NCBI RefSeq assembly: GCF_001751245.1
Contig: NZ_LJGU01000114.1
Span: 156,244 to 220,243, forward strand
DNA from: Streptomyces oceani
Lineage (GTDB): Bacteria; Actinomycetota; Actinomycetes; Streptomycetales; Streptomycetaceae
Reading direction: 5' to 3'
Length of the DNA: 64,000 nucleotides
The notes beneath the pieces are model-generated. The model was given only the letters and a program-made list of their open reading frames with translations, ran no database searches and was not told the origin of the DNA. Every line of letters starts with the position of its first letter. Positions within the stretch are counted from its first letter, which is position 1. Made by a program: the position numbers and the translations under genes. Below are positions 8,524 to 16,824 of this stretch, piece by piece.

Positions 8524-9623
8524 GCCGGCTCCCGCAGCCGCTCGCCGAGGGCCAGCAGGTCCCGCCACTGCTCGGACAGGGCGCTGGACCCGGTGTCGGG
8601 GTCCTTGAAGTAGAAGCCGAGGCCCGTCACCGGTCCGGCCACACCGAGTTGGTGTGCCCGGGCCACCAGGCGTACGAGGTCCAGGACCAGCGGCGCGGCC
8701 AGTGCCGAGTCGCAGCCCTGCCAGATGGTCTGCAGCATCATGCGGGAGCCGAGGAAGCCGTCGAAGGCGACGTGGTCCCAGGCGGTCTTCCAGTCTCCCA
8801 GTGCCGGCACGTCGTCGATGTGCACCTCGCCTTCCGGCAGTTGACCGAGTTCCTCGGCGAGCACCCGCTCCTTGCCGGCGTTCTTGGCCGCCGCCGCGCC
8901 CGGGTCGGTCAGCGCGGCCCCGTCGCCGCCGCCCAGCAGGTTGGTGCCGGACCAGGCGCGTACGTCCAACGCGCGCCGCGCGAACATCGGCGCGAGCACG
9001 GAACGCAGCAACGTCTGTCCGGTCTTGCCGTCCCGGCCGGCGTACGGCAGTCCGGAGTCCAGCGCTGCGTGCCGCACCTTGGGGTGGTGCAGGCCGGTGG
9101 ACGGCGTGAAGTTGACGTACGCGCAGCCTGCCCGGAGCGCGGCGGCCGCGTACCGGGAGCTGGGCGGCAGCTCGGCGCCGAGGGGCGCGGCCTCGGTGCT
9201 GGCGAGGTTCACCACGACGGTGCGGTCCAGCCGGTGCGTCTGGCCGAACGCGGTCATGTCCTCGGCGAGCGCCGACACCAGCCGCTCCTCGCCCCGTGGG
9301 TCGGCCGGCTCGGTGCCGGGACGTACGGACTCGTCGGCCGCGGCGAGTTCGGCCCGTACGCCGGCGGGCAGGCCGGGCGGCAGGGCTCCGGAGACGACCA
9401 GCTCCTCGGCCCGCTTGGGCAGCGGCGTGGGGGCCGGATCGTGGCCGCCGAAGACCAGGCTGTCCACCGGCGGCAACGGGCAGTCGGCGAACGGCTCGGT
9501 CGCGGTGACCATGCCGGTCGGCGGGTGCAGGCCCGCGGTCACGGCCGCGGCGCCCGCGATGACGGTGGTGGCGACGGAGCCGCGCGCACCGATCAGCCAC
9601 ACACCGGTTCTTTCCCCGACCAT
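8520..9623 (-). CDS. ino1: Inositol-3-phosphate synthase (MIPS) family
   Basis: A 367-residue protein of actinobacterial MIPS length. MIPS converts glucose 6-phosphate to inositol 3-phosphate with NAD. Visible blocks: the NAD-binding start VWLIGARGSVATT, YVNFTPSTG, GRDGKTGQTLLRSVLAP, WSGTNLLGGGDG and the active-site type LGDWKTAWDHVAFDGFLG. The first gene of the eight-gene operon: ATG at 9623 is preceded by GGAGGT with 5-nt spacing, and about 520 nt of non-coding DNA lies upstream. The position corresponds to where ebo operons often have a dehydroquinate-synthase-like EboD, also a sugar-phosphate cyclase type enzyme. It may be a specialised paralogue of the housekeeping MIPS rather than the main one (inference). 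Confidence 0.88.
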   Translation of the reverse strand: MVGERTGVWLIGARGSVATTVIAGAAAVTAGLHPPTGMVTATEPFADCPLPPVDSLVFGGHDPAPTPLPKRAEELVVSGALPPGLPAGVRAELAAADESVRPGTEPADPRGEERLVSALAEDMTAFGQTHRLDRTVVVNLASTEAAPLGAELPPSSRYAAAALRAGCAYVNFTPSTGLHHPKVRHAALDSGLPYAGRDGKTGQTLLRSVLAPMFARRALDVRAWSGTNLLGGGDGAALTDPGAAAAKNAGKERVLAEELGQLPEGEVHIDDVPALGDWKTAWDHVAFDGFLGSRMMLQTIWQGCDSALAAPLVLDLVRLVARAHQLGVAGPVTGLGFYFKDPDTGSSALSEQWRDLLALGERLREPA

Positions 9624-9901
9624 CCTCTACCTCCCTGTGCTGCGAACAATTCCGACTAACCCACTTCCAGGTTCTGCGGTACGGCTCCTGTCCTCGCGGT
9701 CCTGTTGCTTCCGGGTTCGCCCGCTCCCCGCCCGGCCGCTTCAGCCCCCGCCCCAACAGTCCGGTGTTCCTCCGAGGGTTCGCCCGCCTCCCCACCCGCG
9801 GTTCTGTGGGTACAGCGAGTGAGCCGAAGAGCGCGCCGGTGTTGAAAGTGACGAGACCAAATGAGCGAGCTTGCGAGCGAGTGCAGTGTCGAGGAGTGTC
9901 A

Positions 9902-9985
9902 ACACCGGGTACGAGCGCTCGGAGGCGAACCGAGCACAACCAGTCGACACCGGGTACGAGCGCCCGGAGGCGAACCGAGCGCAAA
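9902..9985. repeat. two 39-bp direct repeats, 45-bp period
   Basis: Copies at 9902-9940 and 9947-9985 share the core ACCGGGTACGAGCGC and GGAGGCGAACCGAGC with only a few differences. Inside each copy GCTCGG or GCCCGG faces CCGAGC across AGGCGAA, giving a small hairpin (perfect 6-bp arms in the first copy, 9917-9935). Origin unknown; only two copies with a 6-nt separator, so not a CRISPR array. Confidence 0.7.
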
Positions 9986-10046
9986 GAGGGTGAACCGAGT
10001 GCAGAGGAAGGGGGACGGCGGGTGGGAGTCGGCGTTCTCCGCACCC

Positions 10047-10099
10047 GCCGCCGGCGTCGCCGGTAACCCCCCTCGGGCTTCCGGCGACGGGTCGGCGGC
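10047..10099 (-). terminator. strong hairpin after the ThuA-family gene
   Basis: Arms 10047-10063 and 10081-10099 pair over about 16 bp with a small bulge and a 17-nt loop. It lies 44 nt beyond the stop of the minus-strand ThuA/3-keto-hydrolase gene and before the next minus-strand operon. Confidence 0.6.
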
Positions 10100-10142
10100 C
10101 CGGCCGGGATTCGGTCCGGCCAGGGCACGGTGGCGGGCAGGG

Positions 10143-11516
10143 TCAGGGGGCGGGCGTGGGTAGTTCCTTCAACCGGACGTCGCGGAAGGACACTTCGTCG
10201 GCATCACCGTGGTTCTGCAGGCCGATGTGCCCGTCGGTGAGGCTGCGTGCGGGGTCCTCGTTGGTGAAGTCGTTGATCAGTTCGCCGTTGAGAAAGACGC
10301 GCAGTCGCTCGCCCTCGACCCGGATCTCGTACGTGTTCCACTCCCCCGGCGGGTTGAGTGCCGCGTCTCGGGCCTCGATGTCGGCTGCCTGGAAGCCGTA
10401 GACGGACCCGGTGGTGCGCGCAGGGTCGTCGGTGGCGTCGATCTGGATCTCGTAGCCGTTGTCGACCGCGGACATCGGGTCGTCGGAGGCCGGGAAGCCC
10501 ACGAAGATCCCGGAGTTGTCGTCCCCGGCCATCCGCCAGTCCAGCTTGAGCGAGTAGGCGGAGAGTTCCTTGGTGCCGTACCAGTACAGGCCCATGCCGC
10601 CGACGCTGGTCAGGGTGCCGTCCTCGGCCTGGCGGAACGATCCGGGCCCGGCCTGTTGCCAGCCGTCCGTGTCGCCTGGCCCGGTCAGCGGCGTGTAGCC
10701 CTGTTCGGGCCGGCAGTCGGCCTGGGTGGCGCCGGTGGCGTACCGCACGCCGCCGAGCAGGTGTTGCCGGAAGGCGTCGTCGGCGAACGACTCCTTGGTG
10801 TGGCCGCTCCCGGTGTAGAAGGCCCGCCCGCCCTCGTACTCCTGGCACCAGGCGATCGGGTGGTCGCCGTCCATGGTGCCGCCGGTGTACGAGTCCTCGT
10901 CGAGGCTGGCCAGCACCCGGGCTCGGTCGCGCGGGTTGCTGCGGTAGTTGTACCACTCGTCGGTTCGCTGCCACTCGTGCGGAAGGTGCGCGGTGGCGGG
11001 ATGCGCGTGGTCCTCGACGCGCACCGTGGCGGGCTGGACGGGCGGGTGCGAGTCGAAGTACGCGCCGGCCAGTTCGCCGTAGAACGGCCAGTCGTACTCG
11101 GTGTCGGCGGCGGCGTGTACTCCGACGTAGCCGCCGCCCTCCTGGACGTAGTCCTCGAAGGCCCGTTGCTGCTGGGCGTTCAACACGTCCCCGGTGGTGG
11201 AGAGGAACACCACCGTGGCGTACCGCTCGAGGTTCTTCGTGGTGAACCGGCCGGCGTCCTCGGTCGCGTCCACCGTGAAGCCGTGCTCGTCGCCGAGCTC
11301 GGTCAGCGCGGTGATGCCGTCCGGGATGGAGTCGTGGCGGAAGCCCTCGGTCTTGGAGAAGACCAGTATCCGGGGGTCTTCCGTCGCCGCCACCGGGCCG
11401 CCGCCCGGCGGTGCCGATTCGGCGGATGCGCTGGCGGTCTGGCCGGGCACGGCCATGGCGCCCAGGAGCAGCGCGGCGGAGGCGAGCGCCACGGCCGGGG
11501 TGCGTTTCGGTCTCAT
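10143..11516 (-). CDS. Exported ThuA domain plus 3-keto-disaccharide hydrolase (DUF1080) protein
   Basis: A 457-residue secreted protein. A Sec-type signal peptide ends near residue 32 (AVPGQTASASA). Residues about 50-255 form a ThuA-like domain (PF06283, glutamine-amidotransferase fold): ILVFSKTEGFRHDSIPDG, GGGYVGVHAAADTEYDW, GGRAFYTGSGHTKESF. Residues about 275-450 form a PF06439 domain: GMGLYWYGTKELSAYSLKLD, DNSGIFVGFP, NGYEIQID, GEWNTYEIRVEGERL. PF06439 proteins hydrolyse 3-keto-disaccharides or glycosides; ThuA acts in the 3-keto-trehalose route of rhizobia. It lies 12 nt after the sorbosone dehydrogenase gene, in one operon. Domain calls are firm; substrate is inferred. Confidence 0.88.
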   Translation of the reverse strand: MRPKRTPAVALASAALLLGAMAVPGQTASASAESAPPGGGPVAATEDPRILVFSKTEGFRHDSIPDGITALTELGDEHGFTVDATEDAGRFTTKNLERYATVVFLSTTGDVLNAQQQRAFEDYVQEGGGYVGVHAAADTEYDWPFYGELAGAYFDSHPPVQPATVRVEDHAHPATAHLPHEWQRTDEWYNYRSNPRDRARVLASLDEDSYTGGTMDGDHPIAWCQEYEGGRAFYTGSGHTKESFADDAFRQHLLGGVRYATGATQADCRPEQGYTPLTGPGDTDGWQQAGPGSFRQAEDGTLTSVGGMGLYWYGTKELSAYSLKLDWRMAGDDNSGIFVGFPASDDPMSAVDNGYEIQIDATDDPARTTGSVYGFQAADIEARDAALNPPGEWNTYEIRVEGERLRVFLNGELINDFTNEDPARSLTDGHIGLQNHGDADEVSFRDVRLKELPTPAP

Positions 11517-11528
11517 CAGTCACTCCCC

Positions 11529-13994
11529 TCAGCTCGTGGTGAAGGTGAAGTCGTCGAGGGTGTAGAGCGCTCCGTCGCCGCCCTTGAACACCAGGTGCAG
11601 CTTCGTGGTGTCCTCGGGGACGTTCTGCAGCGGCGCGGTGACCTCCTCGTACGTTTCCCCTCCGCCGGTGTCGGCAACCTCGGCGCTGCCGAGCAGGGTG
11701 CCGTCCGGACCGTCGGCGCGTACTTCGAGGGTGCCGCCGCCTCCGTCGGAGGCGACGCGGGCGCTGAACTCGGTCGCTCCGGTGAGGGCGTAGGGCTCGA
11801 AGGCGATCCAGTCGCCGTCGTGGATCTCCCCGACTGCCTTGCCGCCGTGGGCCGAGTCCTGCGAGATCACCTTGACGCCCTCGGCGTCGTCGTGGTGTTC
11901 GGCCTGCCGCTGCTTGGTCTGCAGGATGCCCTCGTCGTGGGTGGTCAGTTCGGGTTGTCCGTTGGCGCCGTCGTCGGTGTACTCGGCGTCGAGCACGCCG
12001 AAGATGTTGGCGTTGGGATCGTGTTCGCCGTCCGACTTGGTCTGCAGGGTGCCGGAACAGCCGTTGGCCGAGGTCTGCGGGTGACCGTGGGTGTCGTGTC
12101 CGATGATGAAGGTCACCTTGACCTTCGAGCAGTCGATCTCGGCGTCCTCCGGGTCACTGACCTTGACCTCGTACGGCACCTTGTCGCCGAAGGAGAACAG
12201 CTCTCCGTCCTTGGGCTGTTGGATCTCCACGGTGGGCGCGGTGTTGCCGACGGTGACGTGCGCGGAGGCGGTGCCGGTGCGTCCGGAGGGGTCGGTGGCG
12301 GTGACCGTGGCGGTGTAGACGCCGTTCTCCTGGTAGGTGTGCGTCGGGGAGATCTTGTCCGAGGTCTCGCCGTCGCCGAAGTCCCAGGAGTAGGTCAGCT
12401 TGTCGCCGTCGCCGTCGCTGCTGCCCTCGGCGGAGAAGGCGACCTCGAGCGGCGCCTGGCCGTTGGTCACGTCGGCGGTGGCCTCGGCGACCGGGGAGTG
12501 CCCGTCGGTGGCGTTCTCGATCCGGTAGAGCGCGGAGTTCTCGTCCCCGGCGAAGTATCCGGTGCCGTAGTCGAGGACGTACAGCGCGCCCTTGGGGCCG
12601 AAGGCCATGTCCATCACCTGGGTGCCCTTCCAGGGGAAGTCGTTGATGGACTGCACGCCGCCGTCCGCGCCCTGCTCGATCCGCTTGATCCACTTGCGGC
12701 CGAACTCGCCGGCGAAGAAGTCGCCGTCGTACTCCTCGGGGAACTTCACCTTGGAGTCCAGCTGCTCGTCGTACTGGTAGACGGGTCCGCCCATCGGGGA
12801 TTCGGAGCCGTCCCCGAACTCCGGCACGGAGTCACCGTCGTACGCGATCCACGCGCCCTTGGCCGGGGGCAGTTTCTCCAGGCCGGTGTTGTGCGGCGAG
12901 TCGTTGACCGGCGCCGCGCAGTCGAAGGACTCGCCGGAGGTGCCGCCGTCGAAGTCGTAGTCGGTGTACGGGTCGTTCTTGCCGGTGCAGTACGGCCAGC
13001 CGTAGTTGCCGGGCTCGGTGATCCGGTTGAACTCGACCTGGCCGGACGGCCCGCGGGCTGGATCGGCGGTGCCGGCGTCCGGGCCGTAGTCGCCGACGTA
13101 GATGGTGCCGGTGGACTTGTCGACGTTCATCCGGAACGGGTTGCGGAAGCCCATGGCGTAGATCTCGGGCCGGGTCTTCTCGGTGCCGGGCTCGAAGAGG
13201 TTGCCTTCCGGGATGTCGTACGAGCCGTCGGCGCCGACCTTGATCCGCAGGATCTTTCCGCGCAGGTCGTTGGTGTTGCCGGCGGACCGCTGGGCGTCGA
13301 AGGCGGGGTTGCGGTCGGCGCGTTCGTCGATGGGCGTGTAGCCGTCGGACTGGAAGGGGTTGGTGTCGTCCCCGGTGGACAGCAGGAGGTTGCCGTCGGT
13401 GTCGAAGGCGATGTCGCCGCCGACGTGGCAGCAGAGGCCGCGGTTCGCGGGCACGTCGAGGATCTTGGTCTCGCTGCCCGTGTCCAGCGTGCCGTCCTCC
13501 TTGAGGACGAACCGGGAGAGCCGGTTGACACCGTCGAACGGTGCGAAGTCGGCGTCCGTGCCGGTCTCCGGGGCGTCACCCTCCGGGGTGTCCATGGGCG
13601 GCGCGTAGTAGAGGTAGACGAAGCGGTTCTCGGTGAAGTCGGGGTCGACGCCGATCCCTTGCAGGCCCTCCTCGTCATGACGGTAGGTCGGGATCTCGCC
13701 GGCGACGCTGGTCGTACCGCCCTCGTCGGTCAGCCGGACGACGCCGTCCCGCGCGGTGTGCAGCACGGAGCGGTCCGGCAGCACGGCCATGGTCATCGGC
13801 TCGCCCATCTCGGTCTTTCCCTTGGCGAGGGTGACCTGTTGGAACTGGGCGGCGGCCGACTCCTCGGCGGCGGGTTCCGCGGCGTGCGCGGGGTCCGCCT
13901 GGCCGGGGGTGACACCGGCGACCAGGCCGCCGATGAGCAGGGCGCTCGCGAAGCCCGCGAGTCGGGTGCGGAATCTACGGTGTTTCCTGTGCAC
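11529..13994 (-). CDS. Exported glucose/sorbosone dehydrogenase-type protein with PKD and CBM6-like domains
   Basis: An 821-residue secreted protein. The start is taken as GTG at 13994 because AGGAGG (14001-14006) lies 6 nt upstream and a good signal peptide follows (MHRKHRRFRTRLAGFASALLI in methionine notation shortened here; cleavage near AHAA). Longer starts at 14030 or 14057 lack a ribosome site. Residues about 40-480 form a six-bladed propeller of the GSDH/sorbosone type: GLQGIGVDPDF, LCCHVGGDIAFD, GMGFRNPFR-like YAMGFRNPFRMNVD, YGWPYCTG. Next a PKD domain (YSWDFGDGETSD, PSGRTGTASAHV) and a C-terminal CBM6-like carbohydrate-binding part (DWIAFEPYALTGATEFSARV). Acts probably as an extracellular sugar oxidase in the same operon as the ThuA protein. 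Confidence 0.85.
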   Translation of the reverse strand: MHRKHRRFRTRLAGFASALLIGGLVAGVTPGQADPAHAAEPAAEESAAAQFQQVTLAKGKTEMGEPMTMAVLPDRSVLHTARDGVVRLTDEGGTTSVAGEIPTYRHDEEGLQGIGVDPDFTENRFVYLYYAPPMDTPEGDAPETGTDADFAPFDGVNRLSRFVLKEDGTLDTGSETKILDVPANRGLCCHVGGDIAFDTDGNLLLSTGDDTNPFQSDGYTPIDERADRNPAFDAQRSAGNTNDLRGKILRIKVGADGSYDIPEGNLFEPGTEKTRPEIYAMGFRNPFRMNVDKSTGTIYVGDYGPDAGTADPARGPSGQVEFNRITEPGNYGWPYCTGKNDPYTDYDFDGGTSGESFDCAAPVNDSPHNTGLEKLPPAKGAWIAYDGDSVPEFGDGSESPMGGPVYQYDEQLDSKVKFPEEYDGDFFAGEFGRKWIKRIEQGADGGVQSINDFPWKGTQVMDMAFGPKGALYVLDYGTGYFAGDENSALYRIENATDGHSPVAEATADVTNGQAPLEVAFSAEGSSDGDGDKLTYSWDFGDGETSDKISPTHTYQENGVYTATVTATDPSGRTGTASAHVTVGNTAPTVEIQQPKDGELFSFGDKVPYEVKVSDPEDAEIDCSKVKVTFIIGHDTHGHPQTSANGCSGTLQTKSDGEHDPNANIFGVLDAEYTDDGANGQPELTTHDEGILQTKQRQAEHHDDAEGVKVISQDSAHGGKAVGEIHDGDWIAFEPYALTGATEFSARVASDGGGGTLEVRADGPDGTLLGSAEVADTGGGETYEEVTAPLQNVPEDTTKLHLVFKGGDGALYTLDDFTFTTS

Positions 13995-14251
13995 GCGTGT
14001 CCTCCTGGGAGGTCTAACGGCGGGTGACATGGTGTCGTTGACCGTCTTGCCTGGCACAGGCGCGCGCCGTCGCGCCGGGTTTCTCGGTTCGGCCGGTGTC
14101 GGTCTCGCTCGGCCGGTGTCGGTTTCGTCCCGGATGAGTACGGGGTTCGGGGCTGCGGTTGAGGGGTGAGGGGGCAGCCGCGGTTCGTGCTCCTCCGAGG
14201 ACGGTAGCCATCTTCGTCTAGTTCGGAAACCCCTTTCACAAATAGGAAGTT

Positions 14252-14278
14252 GGCTTTATCCCGCGCCTGGACAAAGCC
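14252..14278. promoter_or_regulatory. imperfect dyad, candidate operator of the dehydrogenase/ThuA operon
   Basis: GGCTTTATCC (14252-14261) and GGACAAAGCC (14269-14278) are inverted repeats with one mismatch and a 7-nt spacer, in an AT-richer stretch upstream of the operon starting at 13994. Could be bound by a sugar-responsive regulator such as the ROK protein nearby; inference only. Confidence 0.4.
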
Positions 14279-14288
14279 TTGTGGCATA

Positions 14289-14447
14289 AGAGCGTCCGGC
14301 AGTAGGTGGGTGGAGGAAGGAGGGCGTCGAGGCCCAAGTCCGGCAAGACGGAGGAGGGAGGCAGCCGGAGGCGCTGTCGACCGACGACAACGCCGCCAGA
14401 CGCCAGGCGTCGGCGGCCGACGCCGCCCACCTACTGCCGGACGCTCT
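14289..14447. repeat. 159-nt element with perfect 22-bp terminal inverted repeats
   Basis: The 22 bases at 14289-14310 are the exact inverse complement of 14426-14447. Pairing continues imperfectly inwards, and the centre can form another hairpin (GGCGCTGTCG facing CGACAACGCC). A TA dinucleotide lies just outside the left end (14287-14288) and at the right end (14447-14448). It begins 8 nt after the stop of the minus-strand isomerase gene, so it may act as a terminator, or be a MITE-like mobile remnant. Confidence 0.7.
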
Positions 14448-14454
14448 AAGGGGG

Positions 14455-15465
14455 TCAGCTCTCCTCGGCACCACCGAAGGCCGCGTCGAAGGAGGCGCGC
14501 GGCGGTTCGTAGTCGTACGCCCGCAACCGCCGCAGAGCCTCGGGCGCACCCTGTAGCCGGTCCATACCGGCGTCCTCCCACTCGACGGAGACCGGTCCCT
14601 CGTAGCCGATGGCACGCAGCATCCGGAACACGTCCTCCCAGGCGACGTCGCCGTGTCCGGCCGAGACGAAGTCCCAGCCGCGGCGCGGGTCGCCCCAGGG
14701 CAGGTGCGAGCCAAGCCGTCCGTTGCGGCCGTCCAGGCGGCGCCGGGCCTCCTTGCAGTCCACGTGGTAGACGCGGTCCCGGTAGTCGTAGAGGAAGCCG
14801 GCCGGGTCCAGGTCCTGCCAGACGAAGTGGCTCGGGTCGAAGTTCAGGCCGAAGGCGGGCCGGTGGTCGACCGCCTCCAGGGCGCGCTGGGTGGTCCAGT
14901 AGTCGTACGCGATCTCGCCGGGGTGCACCTCGTGGGCGAACCGCACGCCCTCCGCGTCGAAGACGTCGAGCACCGGATGCCAGCGCTCGGCGAAGTCGGC
15001 GTACCCGCGCTCCACCATGTGCGGCGGGGTGGGCGGGAACATCGCCACCAGGTGCCAGATCGACGAGCCGGTGAAACCGACCACCGTACGCACCCCGAAG
15101 GCCGCCGCCGCACGCGCGGTGTCGGCCATCTCGGCCGCGGCCCGCCGGCGCACGCCCTCCGGTTCGCCGTCCCCCCAGATCCGGTCGGGCAGGATGGCCT
15201 GGTGCCGCTCGTCGATGAGGGCGTCACAGACGGCTTGTCCGACCAGGTGGTTGGACACGGCCCAGCAGCGCAGCCCGTACCTCTCCAGCAGTTCGTGCCG
15301 GCCGGCGAGGTAGCCGGGCTCCCGCAGGGCGCGGTCCACCTCGAAGTGGTCGCCCCAGCAGGCGAGTTCCAGGCCGTCGTAGCCGAAGTCCCGGGCGAGT
15401 CGGCACACCTCCTCCAGTGGGAGATCGGCCCACTGCCCGGTGAACAGGGTGAAGGATCTCGGCAT
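14455..15465 (-). CDS. Sugar phosphate isomerase/epimerase (IolE-like TIM barrel)
   Basis: A 336-residue cytosolic xylose-isomerase-like TIM-barrel protein. Metal-site and barrel blocks: [83 protein letters not shown]. The start is ATG at 15465, with AAGGAG 8-9 nt upstream; a longer open frame to 15501 lacks a ribosome site. It follows the Gfo/Idh/MocA dehydrogenase gene on the same strand, separated by three 16-bp repeats. Such dehydrogenase/isomerase pairs act in inositol or 3-keto-sugar metabolism. Substrate unknown. Confidence 0.87.
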   Translation of the reverse strand: MPRSFTLFTGQWADLPLEEVCRLARDFGYDGLELACWGDHFEVDRALREPGYLAGRHELLERYGLRCWAVSNHLVGQAVCDALIDERHQAILPDRIWGDGEPEGVRRRAAAEMADTARAAAAFGVRTVVGFTGSSIWHLVAMFPPTPPHMVERGYADFAERWHPVLDVFDAEGVRFAHEVHPGEIAYDYWTTQRALEAVDHRPAFGLNFDPSHFVWQDLDPAGFLYDYRDRVYHVDCKEARRRLDGRNGRLGSHLPWGDPRRGWDFVSAGHGDVAWEDVFRMLRAIGYEGPVSVEWEDAGMDRLQGAPEALRRLRAYDYEPPRASFDAAFGGAEES

Positions 15466-15543
15466 CAGCTCTCCTTGGTGACGAGACGAGTGGTCGGGCA
15501 CGCGGTGACCCGGCGCGAGCGTGCCAAGGCCCGCGGTCGGGGC

Positions 15544-15591
15544 GTCGGTACGTACGGGGGTCGGTACGTACGGGCGTCGGTACGTACGGGG
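15544..15591. repeat. three tandem 16-bp repeats with GTACGTAC palindrome
   Basis: Unit GTCGGTACGTACGGG plus one variable base occurs three times (15544, 15560, 15576), ending exactly at the stop of the dehydrogenase gene at 15592. Each unit holds the palindrome GTACGTAC. Could be a slippage product or a binding/processing site in the operon's intergenic RNA. Confidence 0.75.
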
Positions 15592-16755
15592 TCAGGCCTT
15601 CACGGGGGTCAGGACGCTGTTCTTGGTGGCGCTCTCCTCCACGGCCGCGAGCACCCGCTGAACCCCCAGGCCGTCGGCGAAGGACGGCCGGGGCTCGGTG
15701 CCCTCGGCGACGGCGTGCACGAGATCGCGTACCTGGTGCACGAAGGTGTGCTCGTATCCGAGGCCGTGCCCGGGCGGCCACCAGGCGGCCAGGTAGGGGT
15801 GGCTGTCCTCGGTGACGTGGATGCGGCGGAAGCCGGCCTCGCCCGGCTCCGTCGTGTGGTCGTGGAAGTGCAGCTCGTTCAGTCGCTCCAGGTCGAAACT
15901 CACCGAGCCACGGGTGCCGTTGAGTTCCACCCGCAGCGCGTTCCGCCGCCCCGCGGCGCACCTGCTCACCTCGAAGGAGGCCAACGCGCCGGAGCCGAAC
16001 CGGCCGTGGAAGAGCGCCGCGTCGTCCACGGTGACCGGCCCGTACGCCCCCGTGGTGTCCCCGGGGAGCGGCCGTTCGCGTACGAAGGTCTCGGTCCGCG
16101 CCGACACCCCCTCCAGGTCCTCGCCGGCGAGGTACTGCGCCAGGTCCACGGCGTGCGCGCCCAGATCACCCAGCGCGCCCGAGCCCGCGACCTCCCGACG
16201 CAGCCGCCAGGCGAGCGGGAACTCCGGGTCCACCAGCCAGTCCTGCAGATAGCTGACCCGTACGTGCCGCAGCTCGCCGAGTCGTCCCTGGGCGCGCATG
16301 CGCTGGGCGAGGGCGAGGGCGGGCGTGCGGCGGTAGTTGAAGCCCACCATGGCGCGCTGCCCGCTGGCCGCGGCGTCCTGGGCGGCGGCCACCATGGCCT
16401 CGGCCTCCGCCACCGAGTTGGCCAGCGGCTTCTCGCACAACACGTGCTTGCCCGCGCGCAGAGCCGCGATGGCGATCTCGGCGTGGCTGGCGCCGGGCGT
16501 GCAGATGTCGACGAGTTGCACGTCGTCCCGCTCGATCAGGGCACGCCAGTCGGTCTCGGTGGCGGACCAGCCCAGCCGCTCGGCCGCCTCCCGTACGTTG
16601 TCCGGGTCACGCCCGCACAGCGCGGCCATCCTCGGACGCAGCGGCAGGTCGAAGACCCGGCCCGCGGTGCGCCAGCCCTGTGAGTGGGCGGCTCCCATGA
16701 AGGCGTAGCCGACCATTCCGACACCCAGCGTGGGTGTCGAGGTGTCCTGCGGCAT
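15592..16755 (-). CDS. Gfo/Idh/MocA family NAD(P)-dependent dehydrogenase
   Basis: A 387-residue cytosolic oxidoreductase. The Rossmann start is LGVGMVGYAFMGAAHSQGW; the family motif HVLCEKPLAN is near residue 110; the catalytic region holds LGAHAVDLAQYLAG with the conserved His-Asp spacing. The C-terminal beta-sheet domain (PF02894-like) contains GSVSFDLERLNEL and WWPPGHGLGYEHTF. Family members oxidise inositols or sugars, often at C3 of a glycoside. The start is ATG at 16755 after GGAGGA. It follows the ABC transporter genes and precedes the isomerase gene, so it probably handles the imported sugar (inference). Confidence 0.9.
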   Translation of the reverse strand: MPQDTSTPTLGVGMVGYAFMGAAHSQGWRTAGRVFDLPLRPRMAALCGRDPDNVREAAERLGWSATETDWRALIERDDVQLVDICTPGASHAEIAIAALRAGKHVLCEKPLANSVAEAEAMVAAAQDAAASGQRAMVGFNYRRTPALALAQRMRAQGRLGELRHVRVSYLQDWLVDPEFPLAWRLRREVAGSGALGDLGAHAVDLAQYLAGEDLEGVSARTETFVRERPLPGDTTGAYGPVTVDDAALFHGRFGSGALASFEVSRCAAGRRNALRVELNGTRGSVSFDLERLNELHFHDHTTEPGEAGFRRIHVTEDSHPYLAAWWPPGHGLGYEHTFVHQVRDLVHAVAEGTEPRPSFADGLGVQRVLAAVEESATKNSVLTPVKA

Positions 16756-16824
16756 GAAGCTCCTCCCTGGTGGAGAACGGTGCCGTTCCTGCTGGAGCGG
16801 CACGGGTGCGGTGGCGGTCAACCC

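Larger units (their letters stand above)
9624..10142. other. 519-nt non-coding region upstream of the MIPS/ebo operon
   Basis: No convincing gene on either strand. It must hold the promoter of the minus-strand operon starting at 9623, but I cannot point to clear -35/-10 boxes. The middle contains GAGCGAGC-type simple sequence and a pair of 39-bp direct repeats (9902-9985); the right end holds a hairpin (10047-10099) that likely ends the ThuA transcript. Confidence 0.6.
14007..14454. other. 448-nt non-coding region between sugar isomerase and sorbosone dehydrogenase genes
   Basis: Contains no gene. Part 14216-14280 is clearly less GC-rich than its surroundings and should hold the promoter of the minus-strand dehydrogenase operon, with an imperfect dyad at 14252-14278. 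The right part is a 159-nt element bounded by 22-bp inverted repeats (14289-14447). Confidence 0.55.

Noticed and set aside
9902-9985. Direct repeats considered as a short CRISPR array
   Set aside because: Two copies separated by 6 nt only; no spacer-sized units.
10209-14027. Very long open frame on the plus strand opposite the ThuA and dehydrogenase genes
   Set aside because: Its protein is Val/Gly/Arg-rich with no domain or signal, and the opposite strand has clear secreted proteins with ribosome sites; it is a codon shadow of GC-rich DNA.
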